Of a stretch of DNA of 64,000 nt, positions 17,478 to 28,400 are shown in pieces. The DNA lies in contig NZ_JH815205.1 of the NCBI RefSeq assembly GCF_000296465.1, forward strand, positions 511,109 to 575,108, written 5' to 3'. This DNA comes from Barnesiella intestinihominis YIT 11860 (GTDB lineage: Bacteria > Bacteroidota > Bacteroidia > Bacteroidales > Barnesiellaceae). Each line of letters starts with the position of its first letter. Position 1 is the stretch's first letter. The notes below the pieces were generated by a model. That model ran no database searches. It saw only the letters and a list, made by a program, of their open reading frames with translations, and had not been told where the DNA came from. Made by a program: the position numbers and the translations under genes.

Positions 17478-19997
17478 CTATTTCCTTTTATTTCTAAGAT
17501 AATAATCCAATGATTTCATAAAGACACCTCCGACCACCGAACGCGCCCGAAAGTTTATATAGTCGGCATTCAATGTTTCATACCAATCGCCCAAAGGGAC
17601 TCTCGAAGAAGTCTCATTCACATATTTCCAAATCGGTCGTATCAACTCTTGAAAATCACCTTCCGAGTCGGCCATTGTGGCACTCCATACGGTATCGTCA
17701 GTTTTACCCCATGTAAAGCGATTGTCCAAAGGCAACCCGTATTTGTTCTGGGTTTTCAGATAGAAAGTGACTTCCTTTTTCATTATACGGTCTGGCAATA
17801 TATTAAGGCCCAAAACTTTATCCCATACAAAATTATACTTCTGGCTCCAAGTACCCGGCATATCGAAAGCTAACCGATAGTGGTCTCCGTCATCGGCTCT
17901 CCGTTCCCACTCAATGGCCATTCTTTTAGCCATTTCGGTAAATTTCTTGGCCTCCTCCGGCTTATTCAACATTTCGGCCAAGCGACCATAACCGGCAATC
18001 GCCATAATGGCTTTGGCCGAAAGATTGGCATTGTGCGCCAAATGTCCCGCAAAATCTTCGGTGCACAACTGATTTTCAGGATCCATACCTGCCTCGGCCA
18101 AATAATTGCTCCAAGCCGTCAAGATTTCCCAATGTTTTGCCGCATAGTCTGCATTCCCATCGACAATAGCGATCGCAGTCGTCATAATCAACATATTCCC
18201 CGTTTCTTCCACAGGCATATCTCCTTGATAAGTTTGCCCATTTGCCAAAGGATATGTACCGACATCGTGTGCAGCAAAAGGCTTTTTCCAACGGCCCGAC
18301 TCGCTATAATCGAAAATGAAATCCAGCATAGCTTTCATTATTTCTGTATTATACCGAATAAAAATAGGACAAGAAGGATATGTCACATCAACCGTACCGA
18401 TAGACCCGTTGCTGTTATTTTCCTTAGAAAAAAAGAACAACTCACCGGCGGGGCCACAAACCAGTTTATGAGCCGATATAGCTTGGCGATAAGAGGCTGC
18501 ACAAAGTTCGGCATACTGCTGTCCTCCGGCTTCAACAGCGTCTTTCATAACCTTATAATCCCACTCGTCACATCGCTGCATGTTTTTTTTATAATTCTTT
18601 CGGGCATCGGCCAATGCGGCGTCCATCGTCGGATATTTTTTCTTCCAATACGCTTTCAGGTTTTTCCCGAAATATTGTACAGAGGCAATATCGTCATAAC
18701 CGATCATCAAATATCCTTCGGATTTCCGTTCTCTCACATTGCCCAGATTTTCGCTATACGCTAAAAGAATTTCTTCCTTATCCAAACGTACCGATGTCCG
18801 AGATATTTTTGTATCCGGCAGTATTCCTTTTCCTGCAAAACTCTCTTGAATAGAGCGGGGAGTTCCCACAGACATATCAGAAGATTCAGATAGGTTACCG
18901 GCCAGATAAAAGTATCCCCAATCGATACAAATAATATCACCGCTTTTACCTAAAACATTCTGCTCTAATGTCCCCGTTTTCAGAATATGAATGTCGGAAG
19001 ATCGATAGTTTTCTACACTTACTTCTTGATCCAAACTGTTAACCGCCCATCGGGGAGTCGCAGAAAAATAAATCTGCACATCGTGAGCGCATTTATCCAA
19101 TGACCGGACTTCATAACTAATATAATTAACCGGGCTACTCAATAAATCCAAATCATTCAAGACCAATGGACTCGTAAATTTCAAGTCCAATTGGACAGGA
19201 CCACAATAAAAAGAATAATAGGTCTGGGTAGGTAATACGCTTACCTTTGTCTGTTCGGCTTCCGTACCGAAAAAAGACTCCATTTCATCATCGGTAAATA
19301 GGCCGAAATCGACATAAGCTCCTCCCTTCGTATTGTGACAATGGGCTGCAATGAGATTATCTTCTGCGGTTAGCGATTTCACTTGTTCTGCATCCAACGG
19401 TTGCACGACATAATTCCGCCACTTGTATCCCGTGCTCACTAACATCTGCCCATTCAGATACAGTTCAAAAACATCATCGTGCGAATAAACGAGATATAAC
19501 CGTTTCTTCGAGATATTCTTATCTTCGATCGAAAACTTCCTACGTATCCAAATATCCCCCTGATTCCACTCGGTTTTAACATGAGGCATATCGGCGCTCC
19601 CGAAAGCCCCCGCACCTTCCTGCCATTCCGTATCATTATACTCTTTTGTATACCAATCGGCATAAGGCATTGTATTCGTATATCTGGCTGTCCATTCCTC
19701 GTCTCGGGCATCTTTCAAAATTGAAGTTAAAGCCTGTTCGCCTTTTCCCATGAACCGATAGCATTTACCATCGACCCTTAAAACGCCTGTCAAAGAATGT
19801 TCTGTTCCTGTCCAATGCCGAACTTCATCTTCATACAGCTTATCGGTATGTGACCACGCCGAAATGTAAGGATCGATGGTAACCAAAGGATAGGCCGGAA
19901 CTCTCAAATTAGAAACGGGCACTTCCTTGTTATTCCCGGCTTCCACAAAGACACCCCAAAAAGTAGTTAATAGCAAAAATAAAATACCTCGTTTCAT
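17478..19997 (-). CDS. DUF4964/DUF5127/DUF4965/DUF1793-type protein (often named glutaminase A), secreted
   Basis: An 839-residue protein with a 20-residue signal peptide (ends VEAG). The opening NLRVPAYPLVTIDPYISAWS is the DUF4964 hallmark. A beta-galactosidase-type jelly-roll lies at about 90-225 (AYADWYT region to GGAYVDFG), then DUF5127-like sequence, and an (alpha/alpha)6-barrel part from about 490 with HKLVCGPAGELFFFSKENNSNG, GTYPLANGQ, MPVEETGNM and TEDFAGHLAHNANLS. These proteins are annotated as glutaminase because of a fungal relative, but their position in glycan loci and barrel fold point to carbohydrate as substrate; that is inference. It is in the middle of the SusCD operon, 19 bases after the CBM-like gene and 3 before GH51. 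Confidence 0.82.
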   Translation of the reverse strand: MKRGILFLLLTTFWGVFVEAGNNKEVPVSNLRVPAYPLVTIDPYISAWSHTDKLYEDEVRHWTGTEHSLTGVLRVDGKCYRFMGKGEQALTSILKDARDEEWTARYTNTMPYADWYTKEYNDTEWQEGAGAFGSADMPHVKTEWNQGDIWIRRKFSIEDKNISKKRLYLVYSHDDVFELYLNGQMLVSTGYKWRNYVVQPLDAEQVKSLTAEDNLIAAHCHNTKGGAYVDFGLFTDDEMESFFGTEAEQTKVSVLPTQTYYSFYCGPVQLDLKFTSPLVLNDLDLLSSPVNYISYEVRSLDKCAHDVQIYFSATPRWAVNSLDQEVSVENYRSSDIHILKTGTLEQNVLGKSGDIICIDWGYFYLAGNLSESSDMSVGTPRSIQESFAGKGILPDTKISRTSVRLDKEEILLAYSENLGNVRERKSEGYLMIGYDDIASVQYFGKNLKAYWKKKYPTMDAALADARKNYKKNMQRCDEWDYKVMKDAVEAGGQQYAELCAASYRQAISAHKLVCGPAGELFFFSKENNSNGSIGTVDVTYPSCPIFIRYNTEIMKAMLDFIFDYSESGRWKKPFAAHDVGTYPLANGQTYQGDMPVEETGNMLIMTTAIAIVDGNADYAAKHWEILTAWSNYLAEAGMDPENQLCTEDFAGHLAHNANLSAKAIMAIAGYGRLAEMLNKPEEAKKFTEMAKRMAIEWERRADDGDHYRLAFDMPGTWSQKYNFVWDKVLGLNILPDRIMKKEVTFYLKTQNKYGLPLDNRFTWGKTDDTVWSATMADSEGDFQELIRPIWKYVNETSSRVPLGDWYETLNADYINFRARSVVGGVFMKSLDYYLRNKRK

Positions 19998-20016
19998 AAT
20001 CCTGTTTTTTGTTTGG

Positions 20017-20892
20017 TCATTCTGTTACTAATATTTTCTTCACGACCGCACCACCATTCCCTCTTGTTATCCTGACAATGTAAAATCCGGGAGCGACCGA
20101 TACGAATGCCGAACAATCGGAAAGCCTCAATTCTTTCACTTTCAATCCTTCGGGAGAATAAACCTCGACATTACTTATAGGTGTCGCAGAATTAATTCTA
20201 AAACCCAATTTACCGCCAACGACAATCAGTTTTTCCTCCTCTATATCCATCACGGAAACGACATCACTCTTATCCAGATAAACATTAGCCACGTTCGCAC
20301 TATTCCCGCGCCAGACCATTTTCAAACGATGCTTACCGGATAGTTCTCCCAAAGTTCCTTTGCCAAATTCATACTTCGTCAAAGACCCTGTACGAATCAG
20401 TTCTACGCTGGCAAAAGGGACCAATTCATTTGCCCCGAACGTTTTCAGACAGGCCGAATGGTTTCTCCACCGGACATATATGGCATGAGAACCAGTAATG
20501 TTTACACTTAACGGAGCCGACGCTTCTTTATACTCTCCCTCTTTCGTCTGTTCCACAGGAATCGATGCCACAGGGACCGCCGTATCTTCTATATAAATAT
20601 CAAAGAAGCCGTCCTCGCAATCTCCGGGGTGCGTGTATTCCACCATAAACCGGTTATACAAACCATACCTTGCATCCCCGAAATCAATATCTCTGATACG
20701 TATCCTCGTTCCCGAACTCGTATTAATTATAGATTCGGTCTTTCCATCATACTTAGCGCCTTCTGTACCCTTATTGACGATAACAACTTGATAAAGGCCT
20801 CCTCCTTTGGCCGGAATACGAATATCCCCGGCATATGCAGGCTTTGCGGCAACAAGGAACGACAGAAGTAAAAACAGAAAGAATTTATTCAT
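20017..20892 (-). CDS. Secreted CBM6-like protein with type IX secretion-like C-terminal tail
   Basis: Start chosen at the ATG 20890-20892 (MNKFFLFLLLSFLVAAKPAYAG), which leaves a clear signal peptide and overlaps the previous gene by 8 bases (ATGAATAA); a GGAGGAA stretch lies just upstream. The 291-residue product has a beta-sandwich at about 20-160 resembling CBM6-like domains (IDFGDARYGLYNRFMVEY, FFDIYIEDTAVPVASIPV, AIYVRWRN). The last 75 residues (SNVEVYSPEGLKVKEL, FVSVAPGFYIVRITR, KKILVTE) match the C-terminal sorting domains used by the type IX secretion system. I predict a surface or secreted glycan-binding protein with no catalytic domain. The start overlap means translational coupling with the GxGYxYP-like gene upstream. 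Confidence 0.72.
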   Translation of the reverse strand: MNKFFLFLLLSFLVAAKPAYAGDIRIPAKGGGLYQVVIVNKGTEGAKYDGKTESIINTSSGTRIRIRDIDFGDARYGLYNRFMVEYTHPGDCEDGFFDIYIEDTAVPVASIPVEQTKEGEYKEASAPLSVNITGSHAIYVRWRNHSACLKTFGANELVPFASVELIRTGSLTKYEFGKGTLGELSGKHRLKMVWRGNSANVANVYLDKSDVVSVMDIEEEKLIVVGGKLGFRINSATPISNVEVYSPEGLKVKELRLSDCSAFVSVAPGFYIVRITRGNGGAVVKKILVTE

Positions 20893-22864
20893 GCCCATTT
20901 CCTCCATTCTTTTCAATATACTCTTTTAGCGTAGCACAAAGATCCATGGGCAATAAAAACTCATATGTATTCGGCAAATAACTTTCGACACGCTGTAATT
21001 CACGAATCAACCGTTCATATCCTCCTACTCCGCCGTAACTGGCCGCAATCAGATAAACATTCCGAAAAACAGGCTTTTGCCCGTTGGGTTTTACACTTAT
21101 CAAATCTTTATACACATCGCCCTCTTCCCAACAATGAGCTCCTTGTAGAATACAGACAACACCTTCGCCGTCTTTACCAACCTCATAACGTTCCTTATTA
21201 TTTTCAAAACCATCAAAAACGCCCTGCAAGCCACAAGTTTGCATATATCTCCCAAAACGTTCTTTATTAGTTGTATTCCACAGGCAAGCAGTATGGAAGC
21301 CGGCTGTTTCCAACCATTTTTGATTGGTTTCCAGCCATTTCTCATAATTATTTTCATTGTATTTATCGCCATAGATAAACTGGAATCCAGAGGGACCGGC
21401 GACTAATTCATCATTGGGAGTCAGATTTTTATAAAAATACTCCAACAAAACGGGATTCAACTCTTGCAAAGATGCAGCCATTGTCATACCTACCGGAACC
21501 TTTCCCCTACCCGGAGCATTCTTAAACATATTGTACATTTGATTGGAGTCGAATTGCACGTTATCTCCATCACTCCATATAAGACTCACATAGATTTTGC
21601 CGGGCAATGCCTCTATGGCTTGACCCTTACGCTGTTGGAAAGCTTTCCTCGGGAACGAGCACCAAAAACTTCCGTTTGCATAATAATCACTAACCATAAA
21701 ACCTACATTATACGGATTGGTTGCATTATTCAGAGCATCCCCGTCTTTTCCTGCCCCATAACCCATTGTGGAAGAACCCGGTTGATAGTCTATTTTATCA
21801 CAAATCTTCTGGATCATGGCAAACTCATCGGGATCCGAATCGCTTAAAAAAAATACAAACCCTTTGGAGGCTGCTGCATAATCATATATCTTCCACGGAT
21901 TGGAAACATAGTCACTACGCAAACCGGCAGAAAAGCTCAGAGACTTATGACATCCGTCGGCCAAGTTATCGATAGCCCACTGATAGGCCTCCAATTTAGT
22001 GGCCCAATTATTCGAAATGTCTTCACATTCTATATTCCAATCCAGTTCATTGTTAAAAAATTCCTTTATCTCCTTAGTAACTGGAATCCCTTTTTGCTGT
22101 GCACAAATCATTTGTGCCAAGCACCAAGTCCATTCCTTATCAGGATCCCAAAGGACCATCTTTTTAAAACGATCTTTATACTTATCGACCAACGTAGCTA
22201 ATCCCGCATATTTTTCTTCCGAATAATTTCCCCGTAAGAGGTTCCACGTTTCCCCCTGTTTCCCATAAACGTCTTCGAACTGTGTCTGGTGATGATCTTC
22301 ATACACCAAGTAAACCTCCGCATTGCTCTGGTTCAACACGCCCTGAGCAACGGCCGCCGTTATTTTACCATAACTGTCATCACCCCTAACATCAATTACC
22401 GAAATCTGGCTTAAAGGCACATTCTGATTTTTGAAAAAAAGACCTTCCTGAGGTTGTTTATCGGATTCATAAGAATCGAGATGGGGAAGTTCCTGTGCAA
22501 TTGTAAAATCGGTCTTAGGTTCCAAAAGCATGTCATCTAAATAAAAATCGAATCCGGTCTGCTCCGTCGGTTTCATAACATTTGCCATCTCGACCCAAAC
22601 ACGATCATAGTCCCCCGAACCGAAATCGATCTCTCCCAAATCCAATGTCAAACCATCGCTTGTCCCTTTTATTCCCTCATCTGTAAAAACCACCGAGGTC
22701 TTGGGGTCATAAACGACCGACACCTTCGATTCTTCCATAGGCAGAATCATAGCATCCTGTGAAGGAGAATCGATATCCCCATTCGTTAAAGGAGCAGCCT
22801 GTGACATGACTGCCACAGTGCTGCTCAAACCAGATGCCAATATTATAGCATACTTTACATTCAT
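20885..22864 (-). CDS. Divergent secreted GxGYxYP-like protein with partial CBM-like N-terminus, copy 2
   Basis: A 659-residue protein with a signal peptide of about 22 residues (MNVKYAIILASGLSSTVAVM). Residues 45-120 (DLGEIDFGSGDYDRVWVEM, DFYLDD) look like half of the CBM6-like domain seen whole in the following gene. From about 155 it follows the GxGYxYP family: AAVAQGVLNQSNAEVYLVYE matches the VVNRDAPRLYVYF segment of the other two copies; GRGKVPVGMTMAASLQELNPVLLEYFY matches RGKLPLMWCISPVLAERVPHIMHNF; and the family motif has become AGPSGFQFIYGD (489-500). SDGDN (431-435) aligns with the acidic GDYD of copy 1. It is clearly related but distant, so its activity may differ. It lies 11 bases after DUF3823 and overlaps the next gene. 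Confidence 0.75.
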   Translation of the reverse strand: MNVKYAIILASGLSSTVAVMSQAAPLTNGDIDSPSQDAMILPMEESKVSVVYDPKTSVVFTDEGIKGTSDGLTLDLGEIDFGSGDYDRVWVEMANVMKPTEQTGFDFYLDDMLLEPKTDFTIAQELPHLDSYESDKQPQEGLFFKNQNVPLSQISVIDVRGDDSYGKITAAVAQGVLNQSNAEVYLVYEDHHQTQFEDVYGKQGETWNLLRGNYSEEKYAGLATLVDKYKDRFKKMVLWDPDKEWTWCLAQMICAQQKGIPVTKEIKEFFNNELDWNIECEDISNNWATKLEAYQWAIDNLADGCHKSLSFSAGLRSDYVSNPWKIYDYAAASKGFVFFLSDSDPDEFAMIQKICDKIDYQPGSSTMGYGAGKDGDALNNATNPYNVGFMVSDYYANGSFWCSFPRKAFQQRKGQAIEALPGKIYVSLIWSDGDNVQFDSNQMYNMFKNAPGRGKVPVGMTMAASLQELNPVLLEYFYKNLTPNDELVAGPSGFQFIYGDKYNENNYEKWLETNQKWLETAGFHTACLWNTTNKERFGRYMQTCGLQGVFDGFENNKERYEVGKDGEGVVCILQGAHCWEEGDVYKDLISVKPNGQKPVFRNVYLIAASYGGVGGYERLIRELQRVESYLPNTYEFLLPMDLCATLKEYIEKNGGNGHE

Positions 22865-22875
22865 ATTTTATAATT

Positions 22876-23658
22876 TTATTTTTCAACAGTTTGTGCCGGA
22901 ACAACAATTTCTTTTATCGTACTAAAATTATATCGTTTTTGAGGATTAGCGGTACGGACTCCAATACGCACCCAATATTTCCCCGGATCCAAATTTCTTA
23001 CATTCTTTTCTACCACTTGGAAAGGTACTCCGGGTTCATAATCGCCACGTTCAAATTCCTTTTTAGCTCTTATCGTATACTTGGTTTCCGAATTATTCAC
23101 TCCCACATTAGGAGATTTGCTGGAAATAAAAACTTGGGCTTCGCTCAAAGTATACAACCCCTCGTCCAAACCTTCCGTATTGACTTCCTTCTCTGTATCT
23201 TCAATCGTATATTTGATCTCCAAATTATTCTGTTTGCTACCGGTCAATGTGATTTCATCTATATTCACACGAGCATAAGGTATAACGGAATAATCCAATC
23301 GGGTCAAACGATTCTCTTTCAAATACACGACTTCCGGTTCGGGAGCGTAAAATGCGCCTTCTTTCAAAGTAATCCGATATTTCCCGGCAAAAATTTTCGT
23401 ATTCAAAAAAGTGCCATCGGCTTTCCCCCAAAAGAATCGGGACTGGGTATTGGCGTGTCCCGCCTCTTCCCAACTTAACTCATAATATTCGACTTTATAG
23501 CTATTTGCCGCTTCTGCCTGCAAAGACTCGTTGGTCTTACGGTCGACAACAGTCCCTTCCAAACCGGAATTCGGAGCTTCATAATTGTCATATTCAAAAT
23601 AGTTGCAGGACGAGAGAAGCAATGCCGACAAACCAAATATATAATATAACCTTTTCAT
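22876..23658 (-). CDS. DUF3823 domain lipoprotein (SusE/F-position surface glycan-binding protein)
   Basis: A 260-residue lipoprotein with signal MKRLYYIFGLSALLLSSC and lipobox Cys18. The region after it (SGLEGTVVDRKTNESLQAEA, DGTFLNTKIFAGKYRITLKEGAFY, PYARVNIDEI) is typical of DUF3823: a transthyretin/prealbumin-like beta domain followed by a second beta domain ending KYWVRIGVRTANP. These proteins follow SusD in many loci and are thought to sit on the cell surface and bind glycan, like SusE and SusF. It lies 14 bases after the SusD gene and 11 before the divergent GxGYxYP gene. Ligand unknown. Confidence 0.85.
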   Translation of the reverse strand: MKRLYYIFGLSALLLSSCNYFEYDNYEAPNSGLEGTVVDRKTNESLQAEAANSYKVEYYELSWEEAGHANTQSRFFWGKADGTFLNTKIFAGKYRITLKEGAFYAPEPEVVYLKENRLTRLDYSVIPYARVNIDEITLTGSKQNNLEIKYTIEDTEKEVNTEGLDEGLYTLSEAQVFISSKSPNVGVNNSETKYTIRAKKEFERGDYEPGVPFQVVEKNVRNLDPGKYWVRIGVRTANPQKRYNFSTIKEIVVPAQTVEK

Positions 23659-23672
23659 ATTTTATTACGCTT

Positions 23673-25472
23673 TTAATTATAATACGGATTTTGTTTCAAT
23701 TTCTCATTCTTGGCAATTTCCCCATCAGGAATTCTCTCATAATACATTTTTACATCGAATGTATAATAGTATTTATTGGCAACGACTTCCTCGAATATAT
23801 ACTTCTGTTTGTTAATATCGAAATATGGACACAAACCCGTATACTGCTTGGTCTCGATTTCTTTATCGGCAATTCTCCAACGTCTCAAATCCCAATACGT
23901 GTGATTTTCAAAAGCCAGCTCGATTCTGCGTTCGTGTCTAACCTTATCTACGGTCAAATCGCTCAAAGAAAGTTGCTTAATATCTGCACGACTGCGGATA
24001 TCATTTATCCAAAGCAAGGCATCGTCCAAATGCTGCCCCATTTCTACCGCCGCTTCGGCTCCATTCAAGAGAGCTTCTGCATATCTGAACTCAATCCAAT
24101 GTTGTTCCGAATAATTTTCGATGACTTCTGATTGCGGCATATTCTCGTTCAAGTACTTGCGCATAAAGAAACCAGTCATATTACCCGAATAATTTCCACT
24201 TCCGCTTTTCCCTACAATATGATAAACCTGTCCGTCATTGGCCGTATAAACAGCCTCCTCATAATTCGTGGCATTTTCCTTCTTGCTACCATCTTCTATG
24301 ATCAATCCCTTTTGTATAGAACAAGGCTCTCCCTTGAAAATAGCATTCGGATAAATGATCGAACCGCCAAAACGGGCATCCATATTTTGAAACAGCTCCG
24401 AAGGATCATCGAAATAAGTGTCCTTCGCTCTTTCTGCGAAATTTGCAGGAGTACCGTCTTTGTGTTCAAACATTTCAACAAATTCCAATGTAGGGTTCAT
24501 ATTGGAAGAAAAACCGTTTCCACGGTATTGGTAAGGAACGAAATAAACATCCCAGCCATGTGCGTTTACATTGCGTTGGAAATATTTACAGAAAATATTC
24601 TCTGGGCTGTCCTCGGCAAGGAACAGCTCGGCAAAATTTTTCTCTTTATCCGAGTTCTTCCTATACAACGAAAATCTCTTCGATTTTTCAAGTTCCTTTA
24701 CAGCTTTATAAGCTAATTCGAAATAATCGTTTGCCAAAGCCTTATCGATACCGACCAAACCATTCAAATCAACGGTTCCATAACGCGCGATACTACCGGC
24801 ATACAGCATAGCGCGAGACTTCAATGCCAAAGCAGCATATTTGGTGGCACGTCCTTTTCCCAAAATCTCCTCATTATCGGGCAACAGACGGAAAGCCTCG
24901 TCTAAATCTTCCGCAATAAAATCATAGCAGGCCTTTTCCGTATCTCTCGGTACTTTCAGCGATTCAATATCGCCTACATACTCTTGCGGTTCTCTCAATA
25001 TAGGTACACCACCATATCTTTTCACCATTGCAAAATAGCAGTAAGCCCGGATAAAATGAGCCTCTCCCATCCATGCATCAGCAAGAACCGTATTCTGGAA
25101 ATTGGATTTATAGGCCGGGAAATTTTTCAAAAAGTAATTCACCCGACGAATTTTTCCATAATCCCAACAGCCCCACCAAGTTCCATCACCGATGGTCGAA
25201 ATATCATCGCTGGAACTACACATAGCCTCACCCGATACATTCGGTAAACGACCTTGCCCTTTACCCGATACATTGAATCCTTGTTGTGTATAGCGAAAGT
25301 CCTCTATGGGTAAGTCATAGTAAAGAGTCGTCATATAAGACGTTATACCCGATTCTGAATTAAAAATCGCATCATCTTGTATAATATTAATGGGCGGCAC
25401 ATCTAAGTAATCACACGAATAAAACGATAGGGCCATCACCAATGCCGATACTAATATCTTATTTATTCTCAT
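23673..25472 (-). CDS. SusD-like outer-membrane glycan-binding lipoprotein (RagB/SusD family)
   Basis: A 599-residue RagB/SusD protein. The signal MRINKILVSALVMALSFYSC ends in lipobox Cys20, followed by DYLDVPP. Helical repeats of TPR type fill the N-terminal half (AHFIRAYCYFAMVKRYGGVPIL, KYAALALKSRAMLYAGSIA), and the C-terminal signature HERRIELAFENHTYWDLRRWR is complete, followed by the usual tail LKQNPYYN. It forms the surface lid of the SusC pore encoded 11 bases upstream. The DUF3823 gene follows after 14 bases. Length and architecture are ordinary; the ligand must be inferred from the surrounding GH92, GH51 and GH43 enzymes. Confidence 0.96.
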   Translation of the reverse strand: MRINKILVSALVMALSFYSCDYLDVPPINIIQDDAIFNSESGITSYMTTLYYDLPIEDFRYTQQGFNVSGKGQGRLPNVSGEAMCSSSDDISTIGDGTWWGCWDYGKIRRVNYFLKNFPAYKSNFQNTVLADAWMGEAHFIRAYCYFAMVKRYGGVPILREPQEYVGDIESLKVPRDTEKACYDFIAEDLDEAFRLLPDNEEILGKGRATKYAALALKSRAMLYAGSIARYGTVDLNGLVGIDKALANDYFELAYKAVKELEKSKRFSLYRKNSDKEKNFAELFLAEDSPENIFCKYFQRNVNAHGWDVYFVPYQYRGNGFSSNMNPTLEFVEMFEHKDGTPANFAERAKDTYFDDPSELFQNMDARFGGSIIYPNAIFKGEPCSIQKGLIIEDGSKKENATNYEEAVYTANDGQVYHIVGKSGSGNYSGNMTGFFMRKYLNENMPQSEVIENYSEQHWIEFRYAEALLNGAEAAVEMGQHLDDALLWINDIRSRADIKQLSLSDLTVDKVRHERRIELAFENHTYWDLRRWRIADKEIETKQYTGLCPYFDINKQKYIFEEVVANKYYYTFDVKMYYERIPDGEIAKNEKLKQNPYYN

Positions 25473-25483
25473 CGTATTTCAAA

Positions 25484-28400
25484 TTAGAATGATAAATTCA
25501 ATCCAAAGTTAAAGTTTCTCATAATCGGATACAGGTATCCATAATTCCCTTCCGGATGCTCGGGATCGACGAAATCCAAATTAGATAGCGTAAATAAATT
25601 ATAGCCATTTGCAAATATCCTCAAACGATCCACTTTGAATTTACGAGTGATATGCTGGGGTATTGTATAGCCAATTTCCACGCTTTTCAACCGTAAATAA
25701 GAAGCATCGTATGTCGTCTGTTTACATCTTGCATAATTCACGCTATAAGATCCGGCATCACGGGTCGTAGGCCATTTTCCGGGAATCCAGTTCCCATTTT
25801 CGTCCTGACGATATCTGTCATAAAAATGAGCCAAACCGTTTCCACCGAAACACAACGGGTATTGCAATTGCTCGAAATAGATCACATTGAATCCACCACC
25901 GCCTTGGAACAACAGGTTCACATCAAACCCTTTCCACTCGGCAGCGATAGTAGCACCGAATGTCATTTTGGGATTTCCGTTATCATTGGTGTGCTCGTAC
26001 ACGTTCGGATAAACATCACTGTCATCGATGATTCCGTCGCCATTCCAGTCTTCATATTTCCAGTCACCCGGCAACTGGGTAGCACCACCCTGACCGTCTT
26101 GAATAGGCGACCGCCAAATATCCTCCATCGAAGTAAATTGTCCGTTTGAGCCATAAGCCCACCCCATATCGGAATATCGGTTTGAATATTTATTTCTCCA
26201 TCTATCATAGGAATTCACTGCATCCCCTTCCTCCAAATGTCTGTTCTGACGACGAGTCAATGCAAAATTCAAACTTACCGAATAGTTGAAATCATTAATC
26301 TTATTGCGATGTCCCAATACGATTTCAAAACCTTTATACAAATCTTGATTCAAATTTTCTTCCGGCAATTCAGCACCTATAGTACCGGGAACTTCACCAC
26401 TTCTCTTTCCTAACAGACCATCTCTGTATCTCCAAAAGAAATCTACCTGTGCAGACAGCATACCATTCCAAAGATCAAGATCGGTTCCCACGTTCAAGGT
26501 CTTCGACTTATACCAAGTTATCAGTTCATTCGGTAGACCTCTGAAACCCAATCCTTTATAGACAACATCGCCGAATACATAACTGGCGCCCGGATAATCA
26601 TATCCCGACAAATATTGATAGGACGAGGAACCATCGTCACCCATAGCTCCATAAGATGCTCTTAACTTCCAATTCGTAATAAAGGACAGCGGAGCAAATT
26701 CTTTGATAAAGCTCTCTTCCGAAATTCTATATCCGACAGAGGCCGATGGGAAAAATCCCCAACGATGTCCTTTGGCAAACTTGGAAGAACCGTCATAACG
26801 GAAGCTAACTTCTGCCAAATATTTGGATTGATAATCGTAATTGACACGTCCGACTAGACCCATATTCGTTACACGATAAATCTGGCCAGCATCGGCATTA
26901 CCGATTTGCTCTTCTTCGGAGCCTGCAAAAATCTCGTCTACGGCATCCATCTCGAAGTTTCTTTTTGCCCACAAGTTATCCTCTTCCTTTGCACTTTGTT
27001 CGTACAAAAACAAGACTTTCAAGTTATGTTTCTCTGCAAAAAGACGCTCATAGTTCAAAGAAGCCTGTAATTGATTCTGTGCTCCCTCCCATGATTTTCT
27101 GTAAATAGAAGAAGGCGATGAATATATCTGAGAATTATAAACATCTTTCTCCCTATCGTATTTATATAATGTATATTGTTTTTGAAATTCTTTCTGTTGA
27201 TAGTTCTTATAATCATAAGCATACAAAAACTTAGCACTTAATCCTTTCAAAAAAGGAGCTTTATAAGTCAATGTAAATGTAGTATTCAAGGTTCGGTTTA
27301 TCCTACGCTTATAACCGGATTGATCGGCATCGGTAATCATAAGCGGATTCAAACCATACATCACGTCATTAGGAAAACTCTCATTATTATTGGCATACGG
27401 AGTTTCCGTAGGTTTAAGCATCCAAATAGCTTTGAACTGTTCCCAAGTATCTTTATAAGGTTGATTCTTTTCATCGGACATCGCACCGATCAACAATTCG
27501 GCTTTCAAATCTTTTGTAACATCGAAACTCAAATTGGAACGGATATTATAACGATGGTAATTTAAATCGCCGGTTTTCCAAATACCGTCTTCGCCATAGT
27601 AACCAAAAGAAAGGAAATATTGTGTACGCTTCCCGCTTCCGCTGGCCGTTACATTGTGATGGGTTTGAGGGACCAAATTTTTCATAGCCAAATCATACCA
27701 GTCGGTTCCTCCCTCCCGGCGGAAACGAGCTACATCTTCTTCCGTGAAAGTGGTATTAATACCTCTACCCATATTTTTATCAGCTTCACGAACAAGCTCG
27801 GCATATTGAGCAGCATCCAAAACATCAGGCAAGCCCGACGGATTCTGGAAACCGAAACTTCCGGTATAATCAATTCGGGTCTTACCGCTCTCACCCTTAC
27901 GAGTCGTCACCAATAACACGCCATTCGATGCACGCATACCATAAATAGCGGCAGATGCGTCTTTCAATACAGACACGCTCTCGATATCGTTAGCTTCCAA
28001 CCGCTGGAAATCTGACACCTCTCTTACGACACCATCAATAACGACCAAAGGAGTACCCAATCCACGGATATCCATCTTGGCATCATAACTACCCGGCTCT
28101 CCCGTACGTTGTTGAATACGCACACCCGGCAATTTACCGGCCAACATATTTTGGACATTCGAAGTGGGTGTAACGGTCAGTTCATCTGTTCCTATCGTAC
28201 TGACTGCTCCTGTTAAAGTAGCTTTTTTCTGTGTGCCGTAACCTACGACCACTACTTCATCTAATATCTGATCATCTTCACTTAAAGTCACATTCACTAC
28301 GGTTTTTCCCTTCAAGGCAACATTTTTCGAAGCAAAGCCGATCAATGAGAATTTCAATTCCGCTTTGTCCAATTTGTCACCGGATACATTCAAATTGAAA

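Noticed and set aside
17880-18764. Long antisense open frame inside the DUF4964/4965-type gene
   Set aside because: The opposite strand encodes a full-length, domain-consistent protein; the antisense translation has random-looking composition.
20885-20892. Overlap between two genes considered as a frameshift
   Set aside because: The ATGAATAA overlap joins two complete proteins, each with its own signal peptide; it is ordinary translational coupling.
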